DNA of 64,000 nt from Candidatus Coprovivens excrementavium (GTDB lineage: Bacteria > Bacillota_I > Bacilli_A > RF39 > UBA660): assembly GCA_944363975.1 (NCBI GenBank), contig CALVVU010000002.1:186001-250000 (forward strand), written 5' to 3'. Made by a program: the position numbers and the translations under genes. Positions 25,791 to 35,333 of this stretch are shown in pieces. Within the stretch, counting starts at the first letter, position 1. Each line of letters begins with the position of its first letter. The notes beneath the pieces are model-generated. The model ran no database searches and was not told the origin of the DNA. It saw only the letters and a program-made list of their open reading frames with translations.

Positions 25791-26771
25791 ATGCAAACAA
25801 ATAATAAAAAGACAATCACAATATGTTCAATTATCGCTTTAATTATCTTAGCTGTTGTAATTATTATTACATTAATTGCTGATTTAAAAGGTTTCACTCT
25901 TATTCTAGGCGCCTTATTTATTATTTTAACTATTTGTTTAAGTATCTATATTAAAGAAGAACCTGATGAGTATACAACTTTTATCAAAAACAAAAAAAGA
26001 ATTCTTCGTTTATATGATTCAATTATAGTTGAGGTAGAAGAAATACCTAATATAGCTGGTAAGAACATCATAAAAGTAAAATCAATTGAAGATCTAGTAG
26101 ATGCCCAATTAGAACTAAGAGAACCAATTTATTATAAAAATGATAATGACTCATGCTTTTTTATGCTACTTCATTATAACGAAGCTTGTATCTATATTTT
26201 AAAAATGAATGATAGTGTTATCTCGCCAACTGAACAATCAATTAGATATATGAAAGAAGACAATGAAAATAAAGAACAAGAACAAAGTATTCTTGATAAC
26301 ATTGAAAATACTATTGTTTATAAATTAGACGAACTAAGAAGTTTTAAAATATCTCCTATTCGTAATCAAGAAAAAATTGATGTTATTGACGATACTGCTA
26401 TTAAAGAAGAAATAGAGCATAATGCCGATGACAAACTTACTACTAAAGCTCTTGAAGAAGAAATATCAAAAACCATGTATATACGAGACTTAAAAGAGAA
26501 AATTAAACAATTCGAACAAGAAGAACAAGAAAAATCTAATTTTACTTTCGAAGATGAAAATGAACCAATATCAGAAGTTAATGTTGTAGTTGCTGAAGAT
26601 ACATCTTTATCTTTAAAAGAAAAAAAAGAATCTCCAGAAGAATCAAAACCAACAACTACTAAAAGTACTAAAAAAGTTAAGAAAACATCTAAAAAAGCTC
26701 CTAAAAAAGCAGTTCCTAAAAGACAAACTCATGCTAGTAGAAGAGCAGCCAAATATACATCTAAAAAATAA
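25791..26771 (+). CDS. Membrane protein with lysine-rich tail, function unknown
   Basis: 326 residues. Two adjacent hydrophobic helices (about 10-30 and 34-52) are followed by a long cytoplasmic part. That part holds a globular stretch (about 60-160, with IYYKNDNDSCFFMLLHYNEA), an acidic coiled-coil-like stretch (about 200-260) and a tail of about 40 residues made mostly of Lys, Thr, Ala and Pro (KKVKKTSKKAPKKAVPKR). The tail resembles histone H1-type or nucleic-acid-binding tails. It follows the SipW-type gene by 15 bases and is probably in the same transcript. A terminator covers its stop. No family recognised. Confidence 0.7.
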   Translation: MQTNNKKTITICSIIALIILAVVIIITLIADLKGFTLILGALFIILTICLSIYIKEEPDEYTTFIKNKKRILRLYDSIIVEVEEIPNIAGKNIIKVKSIEDLVDAQLELREPIYYKNDNDSCFFMLLHYNEACIYILKMNDSVISPTEQSIRYMKEDNENKEQEQSILDNIENTIVYKLDELRSFKISPIRNQEKIDVIDDTAIKEEIEHNADDKLTTKALEEEISKTMYIRDLKEKIKQFEQEEQEKSNFTFEDENEPISEVNVVVAEDTSLSLKEKKESPEESKPTTTKSTKKVKKTSKKAPKKAVPKRQTHASRRAAKYTSKK

Positions 26772-26782
26772 TAGATGTTTTT
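26757..26782 (+). terminator. Terminator over the stop of the lysine-tailed protein gene
   Basis: ACATCT (26757-26762) pairs with AGATGT (26773-26778), followed by T; short stem. Confidence 0.6.
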
Positions 26783-26806
26783 CTTATTTAAGAAGTAGGT
26801 GTAAGA

Positions 26807-27799
26807 ATGTTTAATAAAAATAACCAAATCGTTCATATTTTAAATAAAATATGTGATACTTTCAAATTAGGACAATTAATAGATTACAAAATTTCTAGTT
26901 TTCATAATCATCCAATATATGAAGTGATAACTAATTCAAATAAATACTATATAATAGAATATACTAAAAAAGATATTCCCAATCAAAATAAGATAAATTA
27001 TATAAAGCAACAAATAAGTATTATGAAAAAACTAAGTACTAATGGAGTACCAATAATTCTTCCTCTTAATTTCAATGATAAAAATATTATTAAATATCGT
27101 CAAAAATATTATTTAGTCTATGATTATCAAGAATATACAATTAAAGATTTTGCATCTCTAAACACTAAAACAATCAAAAAATTAGCTCATACTTTAGCCA
27201 TTATTCATAAACTAAGTATCAAATGCTCTTTATCTAATAACTACGAAGAATTAACTATTAATTTGCCTAAGTTATTAAAGAAATGTCAAAAAATAGATTC
27301 AACACTATATAATAATTTCTATAATAATTATTTTCTTCTTGAAGACTTAATAAAAAAAGTAAATGAAAATCTTAAATACTTAAATAATACTCTTTATATA
27401 AATTATAATAACTACTATTTAGATAATATTCTTTGGCAAAAAGATTATATGTATCTTGCTAACTTTGAATCAATTACTTTATCTAATCCTTTAGTATCAC
27501 TTGCTGATTGTGCTTTTTACTATTCCCAAAACAATAATCAAATAAATGAAGAATTTTATACTACCTTTATTAAAAGCTATTTAAAAAAATATGGTCCTTT
27601 AAAAAATGATTACAAAACAGCTCTTTATGTAGCTCCAATAAATGCTTTAAAAAAGTTGAATAATCTTCTTTTAAATACTACTAAAAAAGATAAAGAAAAT
27701 ATCTTATTAATAAACAATATCATAAATATATTATCCTTATACTATAATAATATAGAGAGATTTAATCAATTAAGTATATTAGCTGTCAAGAAACATTAA
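26807..27799 (+). CDS. APH/CotS-fold protein, probable pseudokinase
   Basis: 330 residues. The layout is that of aminoglycoside/choline/CotS-type kinases: an N-terminal beta-rich lobe with YYLVYDYQEYTIKDF (hinge), a helical region with LAHTLAIIHKLS, then the catalytic loop region. Where active enzymes have HGDxxxxN and a following IDFE, this protein has YNNYYLDN and ANFESI, then NPLVSLADCAFYY. So both catalytic aspartates appear to be Asn. This suggests a binding or scaffolding role rather than phosphotransfer. A perfect 16-base terminator stem follows. The fold call is fairly firm, the substrate is unknown. Confidence 0.65.
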   Translation: MFNKNNQIVHILNKICDTFKLGQLIDYKISSFHNHPIYEVITNSNKYYIIEYTKKDIPNQNKINYIKQQISIMKKLSTNGVPIILPLNFNDKNIIKYRQKYYLVYDYQEYTIKDFASLNTKTIKKLAHTLAIIHKLSIKCSLSNNYEELTINLPKLLKKCQKIDSTLYNNFYNNYFLLEDLIKKVNENLKYLNNTLYINYNNYYLDNILWQKDYMYLANFESITLSNPLVSLADCAFYYSQNNNQINEEFYTTFIKSYLKKYGPLKNDYKTALYVAPINALKKLNNLLLNTTKKDKENILLINNIINILSLYYNNIERFNQLSILAVKKH

Positions 27800-27843
27800 A
27801 AAAGAGTAAAATCAAAACCATGAACATTGATTTTACTCTTTTC
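27800..27843 (+). terminator. Strong terminator
   Basis: A perfect 16-base stem (27800-27815 with 27827-27842), A-rich then T-rich, with an 11-base loop. Confidence 0.85.
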
Positions 27844-27887
27844 TATAGATATACTTATTATGCAGGTATAAAGAAAGGAGTGCAAAA

Positions 27888-28610
27888 GTGAGTAGTAAAA
27901 AAAAGATTCTAACTATTATAATTATATCTCTTATTGTAATAGCAGTAGCTGCTATTACAATCAAACTAGTTGGCGATTTAAACAAAGAAACAACATTAAA
28001 AAACGAAGTCAAAGAAATAAGTAAATTTATGAATATTAATCAAAATGAGAATGATGAAATAAATGAAATTTTAACACGTCGTGAAATAACTAAAGGAAAA
28101 TATAAAAATATTGAAAATGATATTAAACAATACTATCAAGTAATATATAGCGATCTTCAAAATTTTTCTTTCCTAATTGATAATGATAACTTTAATATTT
28201 ATTTAAGTAGTGAAAATTTAAACGAAGATAAACCATCATTTATAAAATCCAAAGACAATCTTCAAAACACTAAAGCTCAAATTGATGAGTATTATAATAA
28301 ATTAATCAAAGAATTAAATGACGAATCTATTAAATTAAGTTTTATTACTGAAGCTCGTCTTGATAGTTATTATCGTAATTTCTATCTTGAACTAACATCT
28401 CTTGCGATATCAGATAATCTAAAAAAAGAACTAGATACCGCATATGAAGAAGTTCTTTCTAAGATAGAAATATATAATGAAGCTCTAGATTTCTTAGTTG
28501 CTAATAAAGGACATTGGGCTATTAAAAATAATGTAATTATCTTTGATGATACTATTTTATATGAAGGATATCTTGAAATAACCAATAAATTAGAAGTTAG
28601 TGAAAACTAA
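27888..28610 (+). CDS. Single-pass membrane protein of unknown function
   Basis: 240 residues, starting at a GTG 10 bases after AAAGGAG. One membrane helix (about 6-26) is followed by a mostly helical extracellular part rich in Asn, Glu and Leu, with coiled-coil-like stretches (about 35-75 and 110-200). The overall pattern (anchor plus helical repeats, hydrophobic end) resembles other small extracellular helical proteins of Firmicutes, but no family was recognised. A terminator covers the stop codon. Confidence 0.7.
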   Translation: MSSKKKILTIIIISLIVIAVAAITIKLVGDLNKETTLKNEVKEISKFMNINQNENDEINEILTRREITKGKYKNIENDIKQYYQVIYSDLQNFSFLIDNDNFNIYLSSENLNEDKPSFIKSKDNLQNTKAQIDEYYNKLIKELNDESIKLSFITEARLDSYYRNFYLELTSLAISDNLKKELDTAYEEVLSKIEIYNEALDFLVANKGHWAIKNNVIIFDDTILYEGYLEITNKLEVSEN

Positions 28611-28619
28611 CTTCTTTTG
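28592..28619 (+). terminator. Terminator over the stop of the 27888 gene
   Basis: AGAAGTTAG (28592-28600) pairs with CTAACTTCT (28607-28615), then T. The stop codon is in the right arm. Confidence 0.8.
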
Positions 28620-28673
28620 TCATTTATAAGTCATTTTAGTATAGTATGATGTACTCATGAAAGGAGTCCAAAT

Positions 28674-29345
28674 ATGGAAATTTTACGTGTTGATAATTTA
28701 ACAAAAATATATGGAAAGGGTGCTACTAAAGTAACTGCTTTAGATAACGTGTCATTATCTGTTGAAAAAGGCGAATTTGTTGCTATAGTTGGTGCATCTG
28801 GTAGTGGAAAATCAACCCTTTTACACTTAATAGGAGGAGTTGATCGTCCAACGAGAGGAAAAGTATTCATTGAAGGCAAAGATATTTATGCCATGGATGA
28901 TGAAACTCTTGCCATCTTCCGTCGTCGTCAAGTAGGTCTTATTTATCAGTTTTATAATCTTATTCCTATTCTAAATGTTGAAGAAAATATTACTTTACCA
29001 TTAGAACTAGATGGTCGCCAAGCTGATGAACAAGAATTAAACGAGCTCTTAAAAACTCTTGGCTTAAAGGAAAGAAGAAAACATCTTCCTAACGAATTAT
29101 CTGGTGGGCAACAGCAAAGAACATCTATTGGTCGTGCTATGATAACTCATCCAGCTATTATCTTGGCCGATGAACCAACTGGTAATTTAGATTCTAAATC
29201 AAGCGACGAAATTGTTGAATTACTTAAACTATCAAATAAAAAATATAAACAAACAGTCATCATGATTACCCATAATCTTGAAATTGCCGCTGCCGCTGAT
29301 CGTATCATAAAAATTGAAGATGGTCATATAGTTGAGGAGGATTAA
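28674..29345 (+). CDS. ABC exporter ATPase (LolD/SalX type)
   Basis: 223 residues. Walker A GASGSGKST (about 39-47), Q-loop YQFYNLIPILNVEENI, signature LSGGQQQRTSIGRAM, Walker [14 protein letters not shown] and H-loop ITHNLE. The family pairs with FtsX-type permeases and serves peptide export or antimicrobial peptide resistance. The partner is the 901-residue permease 2 bases downstream. AAAGGAG ribosome binding site upstream. A two-component system 3.4 kb downstream may control this pair, as with BceAB-type systems. Confidence 0.92.
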   Translation: MEILRVDNLTKIYGKGATKVTALDNVSLSVEKGEFVAIVGASGSGKSTLLHLIGGVDRPTRGKVFIEGKDIYAMDDETLAIFRRRQVGLIYQFYNLIPILNVEENITLPLELDGRQADEQELNELLKTLGLKERRKHLPNELSGGQQQRTSIGRAMITHPAIILADEPTGNLDSKSSDEIVELLKLSNKKYKQTVIMITHNLEIAAAADRIIKIEDGHIVEED

Positions 29346-29347
29346 TA

Positions 29348-32053
29348 ATGAACTTACTTAACAAATTAACCATTAAAAGCTTAAAACTAAACAAAAAAAG
29401 AACAATTGTAACTATTATCGGTATTATACTATCAGTCGCTTTAATTACTGCTGTAACAGCTTTATTCTTTAGCGCTAATGCCTCATTAATTAATTTTGAA
29501 ATTCGCCAAAAAGGCAATTACCATTATTCATTTAAAGAGGTTCCAATATCCGATATTAAAAACTTTACTAATAATCGTCACATTAATACTATTTATAAAA
29601 TAGCTAATATTGGTTATGCTAAACTAAGTAATAGTAAAAACGAAAACAAACCATATGCCTATATAAGAGCATTTGAAAAAGAAGCCTTATCTAATCTAGC
29701 TATTAATTTAGTATCCGGACGACTACCAGAAAATGATCAAGAAATTTTAATACCAACTCATTTAAAGACAAACGGTCGTATCACCTATGAAGTAGGGGAT
29801 ACCATTACTTTAGATGTTGGTAAAAGAGTAGATAGTGAAGGATATGAACTAACTCAAGACAATCCTTATTTCATTGAAGAAGATAATTCATCTGACTCAT
29901 CAGATGAACAAATAATTGATTCAACTACTAAGACATATAAAATAGTTGGAATTATTGAAAGACCAAGTAACAGTATCGAAAGTTATAGTGCTCCAGGATT
30001 TACATTTATTACTATTTTAAAAGATTATAAAGATTATCCAAAAGTAGATTTATATGTTAGATATGATAAAGAAGGATTAAAAGACCATGATATTATTACA
30101 GCCAATATTCTAGGTATTGATGAAAAACTATACACCAAATTTCAAAATGGTGAAATATATTCATCAGATAACTACGAAGAAGAACTAGAAAATATTCAAA
30201 ATGAACTAGATAAAGCTAAATATCAGTATGATTCTAATAATTATCTAATAATGTTAGAATCAGGTATTCTAAAAGAATCATCTATGCAATCACTAGCTCT
30301 TGTTGTTTTAGTTGTTATTATTATCATAATTGTTACTTCTGTTTTCTGTATAAAAAATAGTTTTGATATTTCTATAACTGAGAAAATCAAACAATATGGT
30401 ATGCTTGCTAGTATTGGAGCAACAAAAAAACAAATAAAAAAGAACGTTTACTATGAAGCTCTTATTCTCGCTTTAATAGGAATTCCACTTGGTATCATTT
30501 GTGGTCTTCTTGCATCCTATATTCTAATTATTATAAGTAATTACTTTTTAAAAGATATGATGAATCTTGGTTTGATTTTTAAATTTTCAATTTATCCCCT
30601 TATTATAGCCATTGTTTTAGGATTTGTAACAATTTTTCTTTCCGCTATGCGTAGTGCCAGAAGAGCATCTAAAATTAGCCCTATAACAGCAATTCGTAAT
30701 AGTGAAAATATCAAAATAAAAGCCAAAAAATTAAAATCTCCTCGATACATAAAGAAAATATTTGGTATCGGTGGCGATGTTTCATATAAAAACTTAAAAC
30801 GAAATCGTCAAAAATATCGTACTACAGTTATCTCTATTATAGTATGTGTTTCAGTATTTATAGCTTTATATTATTTCATTAATTTAGCTTTTGTATATAC
30901 ACAAAAAGAACTTAGTAGTAGTGAATATAACATTTCCCTTGATTACGATCTTGAAGATAATAAAGGTATAACAAGTAAAATAGATGAAATACTAACAGAT
31001 GATAGTATCAAAAACTATGCAATATCAAGAAATTCATATATCACAATCGAATCTTATAAAGCCAAATACAGTAAAGAATATCTAAAATACTATCCAGATA
31101 TTAACGATAAAGAAAAAACAAAATATACCTACGAAAACGAAGAAGGAAAAATAATAACAAATTATGAAGAAACATCTATTAGTATCGTTGCTATTGGAAA
31201 AAAGGCTTATAATGAGTACTTAAAATCTCTAAATCTATCATATGATGAAGCTAAAGATAAAGGAATTCTTATTAACTATGAAAAAGTAAGTGTTCTTGAA
31301 AACAATAAATCAGTTGAAAAGACATTATCTGTATATAATTATAACAAAGGAGACACTTTAAACTGGAATTTTGAAGGTGGAGATAAAACTCTAAATATTG
31401 AGCTAGTTAAAGTAACTAATAAATATCCATTTAGTTTAGAAAATATGAATTATAGTACTTTATTAATTATAAGTGATGAACTATATGATAAATTAGATTC
31501 AGATATAAAAGATTCTGTAAGTATTTACATCGACTCAGATAATGCTTCTAAACTTCAAGATGAAATAGATCTTATTTTAAAAGATTTTGACTATTCTTTA
31601 AATAACATCGAAGAAAATGTACGTATGATGGAATCATTTTATACCTTAATTGCCATCTTCTTATATGGATTTATTACCGTTATTGCTCTTATAGGAATAA
31701 CAAATATCTTTAATACTATAACAACTAATATGGAACTTCGTAGTCGTGAATTCGCCACTTTAAAAAGTATAGGTATGACAACAAAAGAATTTAATCGCAT
31801 GATTCGTTTAGAAAGTTTCTTTTATGGAACAAAGTCCTTAATCATTGGTATTCCAATAGGTTGTCTCCTTGCTTATATTATCTATAGACTTCTATCTGCT
31901 GATGATTCATCAATGTACTTTGAACTTCCATATCCAGCGATATTAATTACTATCATAGCTGTCTTCTTACTCATAGCTTGTATTATGAAATATTCAATTA
32001 ATAAGATTAATAAGCAAAATACAATCGAAACTATTCGCAATGAAAACATCTAA
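29348..32053 (+). CDS. FtsX-type ABC permease, large
   Basis: 901 residues. One helix near the start (about 20-40), a first extracellular part (about 45-305), three helices with an FtsX core (about 315-450, including YGMLASIGATKKQIKKNVYY), a helix at about 495-515, a second extracellular part (about 520-760) and a final set of helices (about 770-895, including EFATLKSIGMTTKEFNRMI). Two FtsX domains in one chain mean it may work as a monomeric permease with the ATPase upstream. The large outside parts suggest peptide sensing or export. A terminator covers the stop codon. Confidence 0.88.
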   Translation: MNLLNKLTIKSLKLNKKRTIVTIIGIILSVALITAVTALFFSANASLINFEIRQKGNYHYSFKEVPISDIKNFTNNRHINTIYKIANIGYAKLSNSKNENKPYAYIRAFEKEALSNLAINLVSGRLPENDQEILIPTHLKTNGRITYEVGDTITLDVGKRVDSEGYELTQDNPYFIEEDNSSDSSDEQIIDSTTKTYKIVGIIERPSNSIESYSAPGFTFITILKDYKDYPKVDLYVRYDKEGLKDHDIITANILGIDEKLYTKFQNGEIYSSDNYEEELENIQNELDKAKYQYDSNNYLIMLESGILKESSMQSLALVVLVVIIIIIVTSVFCIKNSFDISITEKIKQYGMLASIGATKKQIKKNVYYEALILALIGIPLGIICGLLASYILIIISNYFLKDMMNLGLIFKFSIYPLIIAIVLGFVTIFLSAMRSARRASKISPITAIRNSENIKIKAKKLKSPRYIKKIFGIGGDVSYKNLKRNRQKYRTTVISIIVCVSVFIALYYFINLAFVYTQKELSSSEYNISLDYDLEDNKGITSKIDEILTDDSIKNYAISRNSYITIESYKAKYSKEYLKYYPDINDKEKTKYTYENEEGKIITNYEETSISIVAIGKKAYNEYLKSLNLSYDEAKDKGILINYEKVSVLENNKSVEKTLSVYNYNKGDTLNWNFEGGDKTLNIELVKVTNKYPFSLENMNYSTLLIISDELYDKLDSDIKDSVSIYIDSDNASKLQDEIDLILKDFDYSLNNIEENVRMMESFYTLIAIFLYGFITVIALIGITNIFNTITTNMELRSREFATLKSIGMTTKEFNRMIRLESFFYGTKSLIIGIPIGCLLAYIIYRLLSADDSSMYFELPYPAILITIIAVFLLIACIMKYSINKINKQNTIETIRNENI

Positions 32054-32068
32054 CTATTAGATGTTTTT
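32044..32068 (+). terminator. Terminator of the large permease
   Basis: AAACATCTAA (32044-32053) pairs with TTAGATGTTT (32057-32066); loop of 3 bases, T run. The stop codon is at the stem end. Confidence 0.8.
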
Positions 32069-32122
32069 CTTATAGTATAATAATAAAGATTATGTTATAT
32101 TATAAATAAGATAGGTGATACT

Positions 32123-32716
32123 ATGAAAAATAAAATTATTAATATAATTAATAAACTCTTAAAAAGAAGAATAACTATTAAATATAATCTAAGTAATAAC
32201 TTTACTCGTTGTTATAATGAAGCTTATGGAATAGCAAGCCATCGCAACAAATATTTGAAAAATCCTCAATCTAAAATTCATTCCTATACCTATTATGGCT
32301 TTATTTACTTATGGCTTGCTATTGTCTATAATCTTCTAACATGTTTACTATATAAACTCATTGGTTACAATACTTTTATTTGCTTTTTATGTTGTTTAAT
32401 GCATATCATTAACTTTATCGTAGTTCTATACTTTATTTACTATCTATTACGTTTAATGATTTCTAAACAACGTAAGATAAAAGGTTCTTTTATTTTAGAT
32501 AAAAAAGGTTTAATAGATAGTACCTTTAAAGGTATTAAGATTCTCTTCGAATGGTCAAAGATAAAAGTAGTTATCATTGGTAAACATAGTATCACAATAT
32601 TAACAGATACTCCTATATACTTTTTTGTTAATCGTGATTTAGAATCAACTTTAATACCAGCTTTAAAAACATATAATAAAGATATTCTTATTATCAAAAA
32701 TCAAAAAGTCATTTAA
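32123..32716 (+). CDS. YcxB-like membrane protein
   Basis: 197 residues. Two hydrophobic helices (about 58-80 and 86-112) and a C-terminal cytoplasmic part of the YcxB-like pattern: GSFILDKKGLIDSTFKGIKILFEWSKI then IYFFVNRDLES. YcxB-like proteins are common small membrane proteins of Firmicutes with no defined function. The gene lies between the ABC pair and the two-component system. Its last codons overlap a direct repeat that belongs to the regulator's promoter region. Confidence 0.65.
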   Translation: MKNKIINIINKLLKRRITIKYNLSNNFTRCYNEAYGIASHRNKYLKNPQSKIHSYTYYGFIYLWLAIVYNLLTCLLYKLIGYNTFICFLCCLMHIINFIVVLYFIYYLLRLMISKQRKIKGSFILDKKGLIDSTFKGIKILFEWSKIKVVIIGKHSITILTDTPIYFFVNRDLESTLIPALKTYNKDILIIKNQKVI

Positions 32717-32758
32717 AAGTCATCTTTTAATAGTATAATAGAACTATATAGTTCTATT
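32704..32758 (+). promoter_or_regulatory. Putative operator and promoter of the two-component genes
   Basis: AAAAGTCAT occurs twice, at 32704 and 32715 (11-base period), the arrangement OmpR-family regulators bind. A TATAAT box is at 32734-32739. A 22-base perfect palindrome centred on AACTATATAGTT lies at 32737-32758. The palindrome may be an operator or a terminator stem, because a T-rich run follows. Confidence 0.5.
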
Positions 32759-32776
32759 TTTATATGGGGTGATTTT

Positions 32777-33436
32777 ATGAAAATACTATTAGTAGAAGAT
32801 GATCAAGATATTGCCAATAACTTAAAATATCTTCTTGAACAAGAAAACTACCAAGTAGAAATATCATCTAACTATCAAGACGCGAAAAATAAAATCTATC
32901 ATAATGAATATGATTTATATATTTTAGATATTTCTCTACCTGATGGTAATGGCAATCAATTATATCAGAAATTAATAAAAGATTTAGAAAAACCAACTAT
33001 TTTTTTAACTGCTAAAGACGAAGAAGAAACAATTGTTTCTTGTCTTGAATCAGGAGCTGAAGATTATATAACTAAACCATTTTCTTCAAAAGAATTACTA
33101 GTTCGTATCAAAAAGATTATCGCTCGTTACAAGAAAAATAATCTTATTAAAGTTAAAGATATAACTTTTGATCTTGATAAAATGGTTGTCTTCAAAAATG
33201 GTGATGTCATTAATTTAACTAGTTTAGAATTAAAAATATTTTATCTTTTAATCTCCCAAATAAATAAAGTAGTTACAAGAGAATCGATTATTGAAAATAT
33301 CTGGGACTGGACTGGTAATGACGTTAATGATAATACAGTAACAGTTTATCTAAAAAGAATTAGAGAGAAACTTGATAGTGATATTATAACTACTGTCAAA
33401 GGTATCGGCTATAGGATAGATTATCATGAAGAATAA
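32777..33436 (+). CDS. OmpR-family response regulator
   Basis: 219 residues. Receiver domain with the acidic pair in LLVEDDQD, phosphoacceptor Asp51 in LYILDISLPDG, Thr in FLTAKD and Lys in YITKPF. The C-terminal winged helix has LTSLELKIFYLLI, VTRESIIENIWDW and VTVYLKRIREKL. It controls transcription when phosphorylated by its sensor, whose gene overlaps its end by 11 bases. Likely targets are its own promoter and the ABC exporter upstream, by analogy with Bce/Gra systems. Confidence 0.93.
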   Translation: MKILLVEDDQDIANNLKYLLEQENYQVEISSNYQDAKNKIYHNEYDLYILDISLPDGNGNQLYQKLIKDLEKPTIFLTAKDEEETIVSCLESGAEDYITKPFSSKELLVRIKKIIARYKKNNLIKVKDITFDLDKMVVFKNGDVINLTSLELKIFYLLISQINKVVTRESIIENIWDWTGNDVNDNTVTVYLKRIREKLDSDIITTVKGIGYRIDYHEE

Positions 33437-34634
33437 TACCAAGTTTGCTGTTTTTTCATCTATAATTATCAGTCTCCTTTTTCTTTCTCTTTTTATAATA
33501 TCTAATTATCATTTCAGACAACAATATCAAACAACTAATAATCTTTTACTATCATCTCTTATTAATAAAATAAAAACTACATATCCAGAATTATCTGAAA
33601 TAGAAATAATCGAAGTTCTAAATAATCCCGATTTAACTGAAGAAGATCTATTTAAAAAATATGGCATTAATATTCAAAATGAATCTCTTAGTATTAAACA
33701 ACAAAATCTTAATAACCAATATTTTCTTTTTACCATTATTTCTATTCTTATGTATTCTTTAACAATTATTCTAATCATTATTATCTATAATAAAAAAGAA
33801 AAAGCTAAAATAAATAAAATAACTAATTATTTAAAAGAACTAAATAACCATCAATATTCATTAGCTATCGAAGACAATCAAGAAGAAGATTTATCTCTCC
33901 TAAAAAATGAAATCTATAAAACAGCCATCACTTTAAATGAACAGACTCTTTTATTAAAAAAAGATAAAGAATCATTAAAAGATTCTTTATCAGATATCTC
34001 TCATCAATTAAAAACCCCTTTAACATCTATTAATTTAATGATAGATACTTTAAGACATCAAGACAATCTTTCGTCCACGGAAAGAAGAGAATTACTAAAT
34101 AATATTCATCGCAAAATAACTAATACTAACTTTTTAGTTCACTCATTATTAAAATTATCTAAATTTGATGCTAATACTATTGAATTTAATCGTCAAAATA
34201 ATTCACTAAGTAAAATTCTAAAAGACGTATTAGATAATCTTTCTACTTTAAGTGATTTAAAAGATATAAAAATTAATATTAAAGGTTCTAAAGATATATC
34301 CTTATACTGTGATTATAAATGGGAAGTAGAAGCCCTAACTAATATAATTAAAAATTGTATTGAACACTCAAATAACTCTTCTAAAATAGATATTACCTAT
34401 CAAAAAAATGATATCTTTACTAAAATAATTATTCAAGATAATGGATGTGGTATATCTAAAAAAGATTTACCTCACATCTTTGAACGTTTCTATAAAGCTC
34501 AAAATTCTTCTAAAGATAGTATAGGTATAGGTCTATCTTTAGCTAAAACAATAATCGAAAAAGATAATGGTTATATAACAGTCGATTCAGTTATTAATAA
34601 AGGTACAACATTTACTATTAAATATCTAAAATAA
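33426..34634 (+). CDS. Sensor histidine kinase
   Basis: 402 residues. Two membrane helices (about 8-27 and 98-120) flank an extracellular part of about 70 residues. The kinase core has the H-box SDISHQLKTPLTS (His about 193), N-box IIKNCIEHSNNS, G1 DNGCGISKKDL, F-box IFERFYKA, and G2 GIGLSLAKTII. No clear HAMP domain. The outside loop is longer than in the intramembrane-sensing BceS type, so it may bind a ligand directly. It overlaps the regulator gene and is co-transcribed with it. Confidence 0.92.
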   Translation: MKNNTKFAVFSSIIISLLFLSLFIISNYHFRQQYQTTNNLLLSSLINKIKTTYPELSEIEIIEVLNNPDLTEEDLFKKYGINIQNESLSIKQQNLNNQYFLFTIISILMYSLTIILIIIIYNKKEKAKINKITNYLKELNNHQYSLAIEDNQEEDLSLLKNEIYKTAITLNEQTLLLKKDKESLKDSLSDISHQLKTPLTSINLMIDTLRHQDNLSSTERRELLNNIHRKITNTNFLVHSLLKLSKFDANTIEFNRQNNSLSKILKDVLDNLSTLSDLKDIKINIKGSKDISLYCDYKWEVEALTNIIKNCIEHSNNSSKIDITYQKNDIFTKIIIQDNGCGISKKDLPHIFERFYKAQNSSKDSIGIGLSLAKTIIEKDNGYITVDSVINKGTTFTIKYLK

Positions 34635-34663
34635 TTTATGGTATAATGAAATAGAGGTGTATT

Positions 34664-35293
34664 ATGAATTTAGAAATATTAAAAGATCTTAGCTATGGTA
34701 TGTATATAGTAACTGCTAAATTAGATAAAAATGTTGGTTGTGTTATCAATACTTTATGTCAAATAACAAGTGAAAATCCCCTTATATCAATAAGCTTAAA
34801 TAAGAATAATTATACTAATGAAATAATTAAGAAAACCGGTAAATTTGCTGTATCTATCTTATCAGAAAAAACTAATCCTAAAGTAATAGGTACTTTTGGT
34901 TATAAATCTTCAAAAGATATTAATAAATTTGCTGAAGTAGAATATGAAAAAATAGACAATCTTCACGTTATAAAAGAAGAATCTTGCGGATATTTAATTT
35001 GCGAAGTGACAAATATCGTTAATTGTGAAACCCATGATATTTTTATTGCTCGTATAATAGAAGCTAATAAGTTTAATGATAATATTCCAATGACTTATAA
35101 ATATTATCATGAAGTAATAAAAGGCAAATCACCTGAAAATGCCCCAACTTATATAAAAGAAGAAACAAAACCATCCAAGAATATCTATGTATGTGAAATA
35201 TGTGGTTATGAATATGAAACAGAAGGGGAACTACCTAACGATTTCGTCTGTCCCCTATGTGGTGCTTCAAAAGATAAATTTTATAAAAAATAA
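34664..35293 (+). CDS. Flavin reductase-like protein with C-terminal rubredoxin domain
   Basis: 209 residues. Residues about 5-155 form an FMN-binding split-barrel flavin reductase ([53 protein letters not shown]). Residues about 170-209 are a rubredoxin: [15 protein letters not shown] and CPLCGAS give the four iron-binding cysteines. Such fusions (high-molecular-weight rubredoxin type) pass electrons from NAD(P)H to oxygen- or NO-reducing partners in anaerobes. A TATAAT box is 20 bases upstream. It supports an anaerobic or microaerobic lifestyle. Confidence 0.9.
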   Translation: MNLEILKDLSYGMYIVTAKLDKNVGCVINTLCQITSENPLISISLNKNNYTNEIIKKTGKFAVSILSEKTNPKVIGTFGYKSSKDINKFAEVEYEKIDNLHVIKEESCGYLICEVTNIVNCETHDIFIARIIEANKFNDNIPMTYKYYHEVIKGKSPENAPTYIKEETKPSKNIYVCEICGYEYETEGELPNDFVCPLCGASKDKFYKK

Positions 35294-35301
35294 AAATATG
35301 T

Positions 35302-35327
35302 TATAATACCTCTTTAGAAAAAGGGGT
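35302..35327 (+). promoter_or_regulatory. -10 box and SD-covering dyad before the GNAT gene
   Basis: TATAAT (35302-35307) is followed directly by ACCTCTTT (35308-35315), which can pair with AAAGGGGT (35320-35327; one G-U). The right arm contains the ribosome binding site AAGGGG. Confidence 0.5.
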
Positions 35328-35333
35328 TTTATT

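Noticed and set aside
25439-25897. 152-codon frame on the - strand
   Set aside because: It lies over the SipW-type gene and the next start, has no ribosome binding site and no recognisable protein; it is a shadow.
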